A DNA stretch of 7,661 nt from Bacteroidota bacterium (GCA_013414745.1 CP058707.1:3752546-3760206), one strand, 5' to 3'. Counted from the first letter of the stretch, positions 1 through 6,368 are shown. Made by a program: numbers and translations. Notes: generated by a model not told the origin, from the sequence alone.

Positions 1-138
1 TTTGGGTTCGTTGGTCGCCCTGATGTCAGGCACTAAACTTTCTAACAGTTGTTGCAGGTCGCCACGAAAAGTATGCTCGGTTGCATTACCAAGTTTATAT
101 CGTTTATTTATGTTGTCTATGTACTGTTCTAAAGTCAT
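1..138 (-). CDS. Type ISP-like restriction-modification enzyme, N-terminal fragment
   Basis: The 46 visible residues start M-T-L-E-Q-Y-I and include E-H-T-F-R-G-D-L-Q-Q-L-L-E and T-N-E-P-K. This is how the N-terminal nuclease region begins in large single-chain restriction-modification proteins of the type ISP / N-6 DNA methylase kind, in which one protein cuts and adenine-methylates DNA. Everything downstream, including the nuclease and methylase motifs, lies off the left edge. An in-frame ATG 26 codons upstream (at 216) exists, but the family-like sequence begins at 138 and the extra residues look unlike a protein start. The gene lies just past attC A on the minus strand, as the first gene of its own cassette. 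The family call is from memory of the N-terminal pattern and cannot be confirmed without the rest. Confidence 0.6.
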   Translation of the reverse strand, partial: MTLEQYIDNINKRYKLGNATEHTFRGDLQQLLESLVPDIRATNEPK

Positions 139-217
139 TAATTCTGTTGTCAATTTTAACAGTCCAAAGTTAGTTTTTCTGTCGGTTTGTTGTTGGTTGT
201 AATGTCGTCCTAGCATT

Positions 218-354
218 GGGCATAATCGGTTTTGGGCTTTGCGTTCGGGCGGGAAATCGAAGCACAAAAGCCGATATTATTACTAAAGTTTAATTGAAAA
301 CAGCTGTTGAATTTTGCACATCAGCCCGCCTGACGCAAAACCCTTGTTGGCTGC
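218..354 (-). repeat. attC-like site, stem family A (of the ParDE cassette)
   Basis: The arms GGGCTTTGCGTTCGGGCGGG (234-253) and CCCGCCTGACGCAAAACCC (325-343) pair with few mismatches around a loop of about 70 bases. The right end reads GTTGGCTGCAGG (346-357), the reverse complement of the start of the next site at 942-954. The left box reads CATAATC rather than the CATAAC expected, either an extra T or a C-to-T change in the otherwise invariant AAC. It is the downstream site of the cassette to its right. Five bases separate the left box from the stem, against one on the right, as in all other families here. Confidence 0.75.
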
Positions 355-361
355 AGGAATC

Positions 362-664
362 TTACCTTCTAAGTTTTTTAGGGTCTTGTCTTGAGTCAAA
401 TATTCTTAAAAGATTTATATGCGTATCGAACACTTCAAAGTAAAGAGTATGATGTTTAGATAGAACAAATTTTCTTATTTGTGATTTTTTGGAAGACTCC
501 ATGAATATCTGAGGGTTTTCAGTAATCCAATCTAAAATTTTAAAAAGTTCGTTCAAGAAATCAGAGATTACATTTTCTGTCCAATTATTCTCCAAGTAGT
601 TTAATATACCTTCTAGGTCGAAATCAGCTTCAGGCGACCAAATTAGTGGTTTACGCAATTCCAT
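362..664 (-). CDS. parE: RelE/ParE-family toxin of a type II toxin-antitoxin pair
   Basis: A 100-residue protein with the ParE layout: L-I-W-S-P-E-A-D-F-D near the start, an alpha-helical stretch with N-Y-L-E-N-N-W, then the C-terminal beta strands I-R-K-F-V-L, H-H-T-L-Y-F-E-V and L-L-R-I-F-D-S-R-Q-D-P-K-K-L. ParE proteins of this family poison DNA gyrase, whereas RelE relatives cut mRNA on the ribosome; the sequence alone does not decide which. The ATG at 664 is chosen because it begins the family domain. The open frame extends upstream to 775, but those residues belong to the antitoxin. The stop lies 8 bases from attC A. The toxin start overlaps the antitoxin end once a missing base is restored, the usual coupled arrangement. 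Confidence 0.85.
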   Translation of the reverse strand: MELRKPLIWSPEADFDLEGILNYLENNWTENVISDFLNELFKILDWITENPQIFMESSKKSQIRKFVLSKHHTLYFEVFDTHINLLRIFDSRQDPKKLRR

Positions 665-894
665 ATCGAATTTTATACTTGGATTTAATTTCCTCATAAG
701 AAATTCCCTTCCTAATTGTAGAGACTCCTGTGCTTCTTTTAATCTCTCAATTTCAGATTCTGAAAGTCCTTCCAAACTCTTAAGCTTTGAATTTTCAGAC
801 GATTTTGTATGTATTCGCGGATTTCATTTAAAACGTCAACTTCTAGTAAATCTACTTGACGAATTATTTCTAATTTTAATTCTGCACTGTTCAT
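651..894 (-). pseudogene. ParD-like antitoxin, split by two single-base losses
   Basis: The reading frame starts M-N-S-A-E-L-K-L-E-I-I-R-Q-V-D, a typical Bacteroidota antitoxin start, and as written ends at 739 after 51 residues. Adding one G to the short G run near 765-772 joins it to W-K-G-L-S-E-S-E-I-E-R-L-K-E-A (frame running to 665). Adding one A in the run at 671-674 gives the end S-I-K-I-R-Y-G-I-A followed by stop at 651. That rebuilds an antitoxin of about 80 residues, a normal length, whose stop overlaps the toxin ATG by a few bases. The product would bind and neutralise the adjacent ParE toxin and repress its own promoter. As written the antitoxin is broken while the toxin is intact, which would be lethal if real, so a sequence error is the better explanation. 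The cassette boundary lies about 55 bases upstream. Confidence 0.65.
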
Positions 895-948
895 GTAGGT
901 AAAGTTAATCTTTTTTCCAAATTTTCCATGATGTCGATTTTCCTTGCA

Positions 949-1076
949 GCCAACGTTCTGGGTATTGCCGAAGGCGGGGTGGGATAGTAGTGATATTTTT
1001 AGAGAACTAAACACCAGGCATCAACAATATTTCAAAGATAAAACCAAAACCCCGCTTTTGGCAATACCATGTTGGC
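949..1076 (-). repeat. attC-like site, stem family B, copy 1 (of N1)
   Basis: It begins GCCAAC and ends GTTGGC. The arm GGGTATTGCCGAAGGCGGGG pairs with CCCCGCTTTTGGCAATACC around a loop of about 70 bases. The left-outside bases TGCA match the far end of the ParDE cassette at 346-355. The bases right of GTT (GGCCATCAGTGTG) match the reverse complement of the sequence before 1612. It is nearly identical to the sites at 1607 and 3810; against copy 2 it lacks one G in TTTTTAGGAGAAC. Confidence 0.8.
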
Positions 1077-1606
1077 CATCAGTGTGCTCATTTGGCGGTT
1101 TTCCTATCAGCTGTTTATAATCCTGTATTTAAAATCTAACCACAAAGCGAGGCGGGCGTAGGAACTTCGTTAAGTGGCGCCTTCGAATTACAACTAAGAG
1201 CTTGAAAATTCACAGTTTGAAATTCTCACGGTTAAGGCCATGAAAGCGCCACTATTTTCAATTCGTTGTGGGTATTGAATTCGAGTTTTTAAGTCAAACA
1301 GCGCCGATTTCCAATTTTTTGCGTTTTGAATTCACTTTTCGGTAATGTTATCGGTTTCTATGAGAAGTCAAACCGGCGCGGAGTTGAGGAACGCTAACAA
1401 TACGAGGTAGAAAATTCGGGTTAGTGTCAAAACAGCGCCAAGCCAATCCGCCTGTTTTTCTAAATGGGAACTGGTGATGATTCCACGGTAACCAATTTTG
1501 GCGCGGCGAAAGAGGTAAAAAACTGTCGTTTGGTCATTCTCTTGCCCGCCGATTTAAGGTAGAAATCACCGCCAAATCTAAGCGTAATGGTGGTTCGCAC
1601 ATTGTG
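1077..1606. other. ORF-less structured cassette body N, copy 1
   Basis: No credible gene is visible on either strand: reading frames here are short and interrupted at different places in the three copies. The copies differ by indels that are not multiples of three, for example GATTCCACGGTAACC here against GATTCCAGTAACC in copy 2. What is conserved is pairing. ATTTGGCGGT (1090-1099) is complementary to 1568-1577, and GGCGGGC (1151-1157) to 1544-1550. Inside these lie three hairpins: GTGGCGC 1174-1180 with 1246-1252, GCGCCG 1301-1306 with 1374-1379, and GCGCCAA 1435-1441 with 1498-1504. The layout is a three-armed cloverleaf. It may act as a structured RNA or as folded single-stranded DNA; neither is shown. 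Which strand is active is unknown, but cassette polarity is minus. Confidence 0.65.
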
Positions 1607-1735
1607 GCCAACGTTCTGGGTATTGCCGAAGGCGGGGTGGGATAGTAGTGATATTTTTAGGAGAACTAAACACCAGGCATCAACAATATTTCAAAGATAA
1701 AACCAAAACCCCGCTTTTGGCAATACCATGTTGGC
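1607..1735 (-). repeat. attC-like site, stem family B, copy 2 (of N2)
   Basis: GCCAAC (1607-1612) and GTTGGC (1730-1735) bound the same GGTATTGCC...GGCAATACC stem and loop as the site at 949. The neighbouring bases CACATTGTG on the left and CATCAGTGTG on the right are those of the N cassette ends. N1 and N2 with their sites form a near-tandem repeat of about 660 bases. Confidence 0.8.
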
Positions 1736-2265
1736 CATCAGTGTGTTCATTTGGCGGTTTTCCTTCAGCTGTTTATAATCCTGTATTTAAAATCTAACCA
1801 CAAAGCAAGGCGGGCGTATGAAATTCGTTAAGTGGCGCCTTCAATCCACATCTAAAGGCTTGAAAATTCTAAGTTTGATATTCTCACGGTTAATGCCATG
1901 AAAGCGCCACGAGTTTCTTTTCAATGTGGTGATGAATATAAGTTTATCAGTCAAACAGCGCCGGTCTTCGATTTCTGCATATGTGGAATTCCCATTTTGG
2001 TTTCGGTTTTCGGTTTCTATTGGAAGTCCAACCGGCGCGGAGTTGAGGAACGCCCACAATACATGGAAGAAAATTCCGGTTAGTGTCAAAACAGCGCCAA
2101 GTCAATCAGCTTGTAATTCTATATGGGAACTGGTGATGATTCCAGTAACCAATTTTGGCGCGGTGAAAGAGGTAGAAAATTGTCGGTTGGTCATTCTCTT
2201 GCCCGCCGATTTAAGGGTAGAAAATCACCGCCAAATCTAAGCGTAATGGTGGTTCGCACATTGTG
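1736..2265. other. ORF-less structured cassette body N, copy 2
   Basis: Second copy of the N body. Its pairings occupy the same places: ATTTGGCGGT 1749-1758 with 2227-2236, GGCGGGC 1809-1815 with 2201-2207, GTGGCGC 1832-1838 with 1904-1910, GCGCCGG 1958-1964 with 2032-2038 (one pair longer than in copy 1), and GCGCCAA 2094-2100 with 2155-2161. The segment inside hairpin 2 differs most from the other copies, yet the stem is kept. Open frames of 60-104 codons on both strands are not shared with copies 1 and 3 and are regarded as chance. Confidence 0.65.
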
Positions 2266-2393
2266 GCCAACGGTTCGCGGCTTGGCGATGGCAGGGCATT
2301 TGAGTACCCAAGTTGAGGCCATTTCTTATGCCAAATATAGTGAAAAAGATCCTTTTATTCCCGAAGCCCTGCTTGCGCCAAACCGCTGTTATA
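2266..2393 (-). repeat. attC-like site, stem family E, copy 1 (of the methyltransferase cassette)
   Basis: Starts GCCAAC and ends GTTATAC. The stem is GCGGCTTGGCGATGGCAGGGC against GCCCTGCTTGCGCCAAACCGC, with a short internal mismatch after GGCG. The loop carries TATGCCAAATATAGTGAAAA, shared by all E copies. The right end GTTATACGGC (2388-2397) is the exact reverse complement of GCCGTATAAC at 3042-3051, the other end of its cassette. Confidence 0.8.
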
Positions 2394-3018
2394 CGGCGTT
2401 TTTTTGGCAATAATTACTGTATGTTCTTCAGAATCTGTTTCTTTAGTGTATCTCACTCTCTTGATAGAAATGTCTGTAAAGATTGATTTCTTTAGGTTCT
2501 GAACAACCCGATCTAGTTCGTGGTATTGAAAGAAAACTCTTCCAGCAGGACTTTCTTTATATGTTGAATTCGCGGAGTTTCCTTCTACAAAGCTTAAATA
2601 AATTCTGCCATTATCTTCTAATAGTTTTCCTGATTGATAAATGAATTTCATTCTTTCCTCGTCTGATAAGTAGGGTAGGCAAAATCCACTTACGATTAAA
2701 TCAAATTTGTCATTCAAAAGTTCGATATTTCTTGCGTCAAATTGCATGAATTGTGCAGATGGGTTATTCCGTTTGGCAATTTCAATCATATTGGCGCGCT
2801 ATCAATTCCTAGGATTTTGAAATCAGGTCTTTTCTTCAATAGAAACCTGGTAATATTACCTGGTCCGCAGCCAATTTCTAAAACCTTAGCATTCTGTTTT
2901 ATGTCGGAGGAGCAAAGGGTATTGTAAGTATCATTATAAATATCCAAGTCCATGAATTTTCTTCATAAATCGAAGCGATTTTATTCCAAGTATTCAAAGT
3001 TTCATGGTACTTATCCAT
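2355..3018 (-). pseudogene. Class I SAM-dependent methyltransferase, split by frameshifts
   Basis: Reading from ATG at 3018 gives M-D-K-Y-H-E-T-L-N-T-W-N-K-I-A, then motif I V-L-E-I-G-C-G-P-G-N, the acidic strand I-L-G-I-D-S, and after the second break F-D-L-I-V-S-G-F-C-L-P-Y-L-S. These are the nucleotide-binding motifs of small Methyltransf_25/11-type enzymes that move a methyl group from S-adenosylmethionine to an unidentified small molecule or protein. Two single missing bases break the frame: an A in the run at 2957-2960 and a C of the minus strand at 2793-2794. Only the part from 2789 is open as written, and it reads into attC E1 to 2355. A third lost A near 2398-2404 is possible: with it the protein would stop at TAA in the attC end box (2389-2391) at about 208 residues. 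The family is sure; the substrate is not. Confidence 0.75.
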
Positions 3019-3045
3019 GGGGTAGTAGTTTATTAAAAAATGCCG

Positions 3046-3176
3046 TATAACGGGCCTTGGCTTTGCGTTCGGTGTGGGGTAGAAAGTACTTCAGTTCAAA
3101 TTTAGCAAAAAGCTAATAGAAAGTACAAATGTTGAGCCTAGTACTATAGCCACACTGACGCAAAACCAATGTTGTG
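3046..3176 (-). repeat. attC-like site, stem family C (of the Imm42-like cassette)
   Basis: TATAAC at the left and GTTGTG at the right bound the stem TTGGCTTTGCGTTCGGTGTGG against CCACACTGACGCAAAACCAA. The left arm has one extra base, like the extrahelical base of classical attC sites. The right end GTTGTGTGCC (3171-3180) is the exact reverse complement of GGCACACAAC at 3806-3815. The loop is related to that of the site at 7277 although the stems differ. Confidence 0.8.
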
Positions 3177-3181
3177 TGCCG

Positions 3182-3757
3182 TTATTTCAATCCAATATTA
3201 ACATCTGGATAGGTCGTAATTAGAAAAGTCAAACATTCTTCAATTGTTGAAAGGAAATTATCATATTCTACGTTTAGGTTATAAAGCTTACCAATTTCAT
3301 TCTGTGGACAAGGGGCTCTCCAGCCCTTCCATATAAATTTGAGTTGTTCGTTATGTTCAATCACAACTATTTCATATGCATCTTGAGTTTCATCTAACCT
3401 AACACAATGTTTGCCCCAAAGATTATCAATCACCGGTAAATAGTCATACATAGGATCGAATTCACTTTCCAATTGATTTGATTTCATAATTACTTCAAAT
3501 ATTTCTCTATCTGTTAAATCAGAGAATAGTTTATTGAAGAGATTGGTTCTATTTGATTCTAAATGTCTTTTAAATTTGTCTACAAATAATGTCCATGTTC
3601 CTAGCAGACAACATTCATCAGGAGAGCCAATAAAATGCTCTCCTAAAATAAAATGGCAATACGCAACATCATGAATATCCTTAGAATTCTCATAGGGTTT
3701 GTATGAAATCGCAAATGTAGATTTGTCACCAAAAAGCTTACTAGAGTTTTCTATCAT
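3182..3757 (-). CDS. Imm42-like immunity protein (tentative)
   Basis: An intact 191-residue protein without signal peptide or membrane segments. The N-terminal half has F-A-I-S-Y, a variable stretch, then Y-C-H-F-I-L-G-E-H-F-I-G and a cysteine pair, followed by helices around F-V-D-K-F-K-R-H-L. The centre is acidic (E-S-E-F-D-P-M-Y-D-Y), and a strand pair K-F-I-W-K-G-W-R is near the end. The opening resembles Imm42-type immunity proteins, which neutralise polymorphic toxins delivered by neighbouring cells; this is recalled, not searched. It is the only gene in its cassette, so it would be an orphan immunity gene without its toxin. The start at 3757 is about 58 bases from the cassette edge, and the stop lies 2 bases from the repeat at 3180. 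It is the longest uninterrupted gene in the window. Confidence 0.6.
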   Translation of the reverse strand: MIENSSKLFGDKSTFAISYKPYENSKDIHDVAYCHFILGEHFIGSPDECCLLGTWTLFVDKFKRHLESNRTNLFNKLFSDLTDREIFEVIMKSNQLESEFDPMYDYLPVIDNLWGKHCVRLDETQDAYEIVVIEHNEQLKFIWKGWRAPCPQNEIGKLYNLNVEYDNFLSTIEECLTFLITTYPDVNIGLK

Positions 3758-3809
3758 GAAACAAATTATTTTATCTAATCATATTGTGTTTTTGAGTTGA
3801 ACAATGGCA

Positions 3810-3938
3810 CACAACGTTCCGGGTATTGCCGAAGGCGGGGTGGGATAGTAGTTATATTTTTAGGAGAACTAAACACCAAGCATCAACAATTTTTCAAAGA
3901 TAGAACCAAAACCCCGCTTTTGGCAATACCATGTTGGC
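3810..3938 (-). repeat. attC-like site, stem family B, copy 3 (of N3)
   Basis: CACAAC to GTTGGC enclose the B stem (GGGTATTGCCGAAGGCGGGG with CCCCGCTTTTGGCAATACC). The left spacer reads GTTCC where the other two copies have GTTCT. The outer-left bases (GGCACAC) belong to the Imm42-like cassette and the outer-right bases (TG after GTTGGC) to N3, so the swap point falls at AAC/GTT as expected for cassette exchange. Confidence 0.8.
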
Positions 3939-4472
3939 TGTTAGTGTGCCTCTTGGCGGTTTTCCCATCAGCTGTTTAAAATCCTGCATTTAAAATCTAA
4001 CCACAAAGCAAGGCGGGCGTAGGAAATTCGTTAGGTGGCGCTTCAACTCCGCAGCGAAAGAGTCAGAAAGTTCTTCAGTTGTTATTCTCACCTTTAATGC
4101 CATGAAAGCGCCACGAGTTTCAATTCGTTGTGGGTATTGAATTCGAGTTTTTAAGTCAAACAGCGCCGATTTCCAATTTCTTGCGTTTTGGAATTCACTT
4201 TTTCGTTAACGTTATCGGTTTCTGTGAGAAGTCAAACCGGCGCGGAGTTGAGGAACGCTCACAATACGAGGTAGAAAATTCGGGTTAGTGTCAAAACAGC
4301 GCCAAGCCAATCCGCCTGTTTTTCTAAATGGGAACTGGTGATAAGTCCACAGTAACCAATTTTGGCGCGGTGAAAGAGGTAAAAAACTGTCTGTTGGTCA
4401 TTCTCTTGCCCGCCGATATATGGGTAGAAAATCACCGCCAAGTCTAAGCGTAATGGTGGTTCGCACATTACA
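3939..4472. other. ORF-less structured cassette body N, copy 3
   Basis: Third copy, separated from the other two by two cassettes, so it moved or was duplicated independently. Pairings: CTTGGCGGT 3952-3960 with ACCGCCAAG 4434-4442, GGCGGGC 4012-4018 with 4408-4414, GTGGCGC 4035-4041 with 4108-4114, GCGCCG 4163-4168 with 4238-4243, and GCGCCAA 4299-4305 with 4362-4368. In the outer stem a T-A pair of copies 1 and 2 is replaced by C-G, a compensatory change. The cassette ends (GTTGGCTG and CAGCCAAC) also differ jointly from GTTGGCCA and TGGCCAAC in the other copies. A 103-codon minus-strand frame spans this body and the next attC but is not conserved in the other copies. Confidence 0.65.
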
Positions 4473-4599
4473 GCCAACGGTTCGCGGCTTGGCGATGGCA
4501 GGCATTTGAGTATTAAAGTTGAGGCTATTCCTAATGCCAAATATAGTGAAAAAGATGATTTTATTGCCAAAGCCCTGCTTGCGCTAAACCGCTGTTAGC
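4473..4599 (-). repeat. attC-like site, stem family E, copy 2 (of the DUF5958-like cassette)
   Basis: GCCAAC to GTTAGC bound the E stem; the right arm has GCGCTAAACCGC where the others have GCGCCAAACCGC. The right end GTTAGCTGCT (4594-4603) is the exact reverse complement of AGCAGCTAAC at 5130-5139. Confidence 0.8.
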
Positions 4600-4615
4600 T
4601 GCTGTTATTCTTACT

Positions 4616-5081
4616 CTATTCAAAATATCTTCTAATTTTTGTCCACCAATTTGTTGTCTGTTCTATACTCACATCTGATAAATTATTGTGTTGTTTGTCT
4701 ATGTTATGCCATTCGTGATTACAACCATCTTTGCAAAAGTTTCTCGTCTCTTTGTGTCTGAATATCTAAATAAAGTTGAAAGTGTCATAATTGATTTTTC
4801 TAGTTCATTTTCAGGTAAGTCACAAATTTTCAATAGTGCTGTTTTGAAGTCATTTGTTTCCAGGATTACAATGGGTGTCATTGTTTTTTAATTGGCATAT
4901 TTGAAATCGCATTATTAATTGTCTCTTTTGTTGGGTGTGACTGTTCTATATATACTCTTAACCAAGAAAGTTCGCTTCGCTTTTCCTCATTAGTCATTTC
5001 ATTAAATGCTTTTAATATGATTTCGAGTTCAATTTTGTCTTGAGCAAACAAGTTAATCAATATTGAAAAATCTTTTGTCAT
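4616..5081 (-). pseudogene. DUF5958-like protein, split by two single-base losses
   Basis: As written there are two short frames (4878-5081 and 4699-4881) overlapping at ATGA. Adding one A to the six-base run at 4884-4889 joins them as M-P-I-K-K-T-M-T-P-I-V-I-L-E. Adding one T to the minus-strand run at 4735-4738 continues T-K-R-R-E-T-F into C-K-D-G-C-N-H-E-W-H-N and on to a stop at 4616, just inside the cassette edge. The result is a single soluble helical protein of about 155 residues. The T-M-T-P segment and the C-x3-C-x-H-x2-W-H ending recall the uncharacterised DUF5958 family; the Cys/His cluster could bind a metal. No function is known. That both joins restore the family-like order is strong evidence that the breaks are recent or artefactual. 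Confidence 0.6.
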
Positions 5082-5133
5082 ACTTTAATTTAGCTTTCAG
5101 TTCTTTCTAATGTCTCGGTTTCTGGTAATAGCA

Positions 5134-5259
5134 GCTAACGGTTCGCGGCTTGGCGATGGCAGGGCATTGGAGTACTAAAGTCGAGGCTATTTCTTATGCC
5201 AAATATAGTGAAAATGTTGAATTACTTCCTAGCCCTGCTTGCGCCAAACCGCTGTTGGC
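5134..5259 (-). repeat. attC-like site, stem family E, copy 3 (of the membrane-pair cassette)
   Basis: GCTAAC to GTTGGC enclose the E stem GCGGCTTGGCGATGGCAGGGC with GCCCTGCTTGCGCCAAACCGC. The loop contains AATGTTGAATTACTTCCTA in place of the AAAGATNNTTTTATT seen in copies 1 and 2. The right end GTTGGCAGTAGTTTAT (5254-5269) matches the reverse complement of ATAAATTACTACCAAC ending at 5821, with two differences in 16. Confidence 0.8.
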
Positions 5260-5268
5260 AGTAGTTTA

Positions 5269-5355
5269 TTATTTTCTATTCCTTTTTTCGTAAACATTTA
5301 TTCCAATAGCCACAAGAATACACAGAAATTCAAATAAATATGACCAAATTTTCAT
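5269..5355 (-). CDS. 28-residue single-pass membrane protein
   Basis: The frame starts M-K-I-W-S-Y-L-F-E-F-L-C-I-L-V-A-I-G and ends Y-E-K-R-N-R-K with a TAA stop, one hydrophobic helix of about 17 residues followed by a positively charged tail, so the C-terminus is probably cytoplasmic. Its ATG shares one base with the stop of the upstream membrane gene (TAATG), an arrangement typical of translational coupling. The stop lies about 10 bases from attC E3, as for other cassette genes here. It could be a partner subunit of the upstream protein or a small toxin; no family was recognised. Confidence 0.5.
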   Translation of the reverse strand: MKIWSYLFEFLCILVAIGINVYEKRNRK

Positions 5356-5739
5356 TACGATAAGATCTTGTTGAAGTAAGCTTTAAAATCACTAGAAAAG
5401 TTTAAGTGATAAAAAGTCCAACTGTAAATGAAAGTCATTGTTATCATGGGAATTTTAGCATTGAATGAAGAGTTTCCAAAAATCGTTACTATAGCGAATA
5501 ATATCCCAAGCCCAAGTAACAAACTAAAAATATCTTTAGCCCATTTTTTCCCTTCAGGATAAGAAACATCAAAGTAAGGGTTAAGCAAAATCGAATTATT
5601 TGTTGAATAATTTTTTTACCTCTACATTTGGTACCAGAATATTATAGGTTACAATAACATATATTGAAATTAATAAACAACTTGCGAAAATTCGGATTGT
5701 TTTTGTTTTCCTCGTAGTTCTGCTTGATTCATTTTTCAA
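5355..5739 (-). pseudogene. Three-helix membrane protein, split by one base loss
   Basis: As written the open part is 77 residues from a TTG at 5588 with two hydrophobic segments. Upstream in another frame, from a TTG at 5739, lies K-N-E-S-S-R-T-T-R-K-T-K, then a hydrophobic helix and V-P-N-V-E-V-K-K. Adding one A in the seven-base run at 5611-5617 joins the halves into about 128 residues with helices near 17-35, 71-88 and 97-112. The basic N-terminus suggests it stays in the cytoplasm. No ATG suits the reconstructed start, so TTG is the best guess and the exact start is uncertain. The family is not recognised. It is followed by the overlapping 28-residue membrane ORF. Confidence 0.5.
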
Positions 5740-5815
5740 TTATTTAGGTGGAAATTAATGGTTTATGAGAATCTTTTGAAGGTATTTTATCAGTATTAAA
5801 CGTCGATAAATTACT

Positions 5816-5831
5816 ACCAACGGCTGTTGGC
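5816..5831 (-). repeat. Collapsed attC-like site (16 bp)
   Basis: The sequence ACCAACGGCTGTTGGC has only the end boxes of an E-type site (AACGG from the left, CTGTT from the right), with the roughly 110-base stem and loop missing. The flanks still behave as cassette ends. ATAAATTACT on the left matches the start at 5254, and GTTGGCAGTAATTTT (5826-5840) is the exact reverse complement of 6360-6374. A clean loss of the hairpin between the two arms explains it. Confidence 0.7.
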
Positions 5832-5845
5832 AGTAATTTTGTACA

Positions 5846-6258
5846 TTATCTTGTATTATTTTCAACTCTTCCGATTTCAGGAGAAGATACGGCTATGCGT
5901 ACTTTATACACCCCATTGGGAACCACAATTTCCTTGAGAGGTTCCATGATTCGCTCAATAAAATACTCTTTCCCATTATAGCTATACTTAAGTCTGACTC
6001 CCTTTCCGTACTGAAAATATGACAATATCCTACTGTTCTAGCTGTAACGTAAACAAAATTATTATTCATATTGTATGCGAAATAAATCATTTTTAAACCC
6101 CATGTGATGAATCCTAATCCAATAAAAATTGGTAAGAAGTTCCTATATACTTTTCGTTTTCTGTAAAGTTTCACCGAGTTCAAGACGATTTTAATGGTTA
6201 CAATTGCAAATACAACTGTAAAAAGAACTGGAATTATGTATTCGTCATAATAGGTCAT
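5846..6258 (-). pseudogene. Two-helix membrane protein with C-terminal domain, split by one base loss
   Basis: From ATG at 6258 the protein has helices near residues 7-28 and 41-62 separated by a basic loop (K-L-Y-R-K-R-K), then a C-terminal domain. As written the frame drifts after C-H-I-F-S-T and stops at 5893. Adding one base in the run near 5999-6006 gives E-K-G-V-R-L-K-Y-S-Y-N-G-K-E-Y-F, then V-V-P-N-G-V-Y-K-V-R-I and S-S-P-E-I-G-R, ending at 5846 after about 137 residues. The restored tail has the alternating pattern of a small beta domain and faintly recalls DUF3592-type membrane proteins, but no family is claimed. The leader of about 115 bases to the cassette edge is the longest in the array; no promoter consensus stood out. 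Confidence 0.6.
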
Positions 6259-6368
6259 TTTAATCTATCCAATGTATATTTCTTGTTATAAAATTTACCT
6301 TATTTCAGTTGCCTTTGATTCTTATTTCCAGTTCATGAAAAGATTATTTGTCTCTTACTAAAATTACT

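Noticed and set aside
2..202. Plus-strand frame of 66 codons at the left edge
   Set aside because: It is the opposite-strand shadow of the restriction-modification N-terminus, whose translation is family-like.
949..1735. Transposon or IS with terminal inverted repeats
   Set aside because: No transposase is present, no target duplications are seen, and the paired ends follow the AAC/GTT cassette rule instead.
2266..2393. attC hairpins as rho-independent terminators
   Set aside because: The stems are long with large loops and are not followed by a T run on the transcribed strand; any effect on transcription would be secondary.
1841..2413. Overlapping plus- and minus-strand frames of 61-104 codons in N copy 2
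   Set aside because: The other two N copies carry frame-breaking indels at the same places, and the frames run into the attC site without a family-like product.
3758..3815. Bacteroidota promoter (TTTG / TAnnTTTG) upstream of the Imm42-like gene
   Set aside because: A near match (TAATTTG) lies only a few bases from the ATG with no properly spaced upstream TTTG.
3797..3979. Plus-strand frame of 60 codons over attC B3
   Set aside because: It lies within the repeat stem and loop and is opposite to all real genes.
4259..4570. Minus-strand frame of 103 codons spanning N copy 3 and attC E2
   Set aside because: It crosses a recombination site and is not conserved in copies 1 and 2, so it is most likely chance coding potential.
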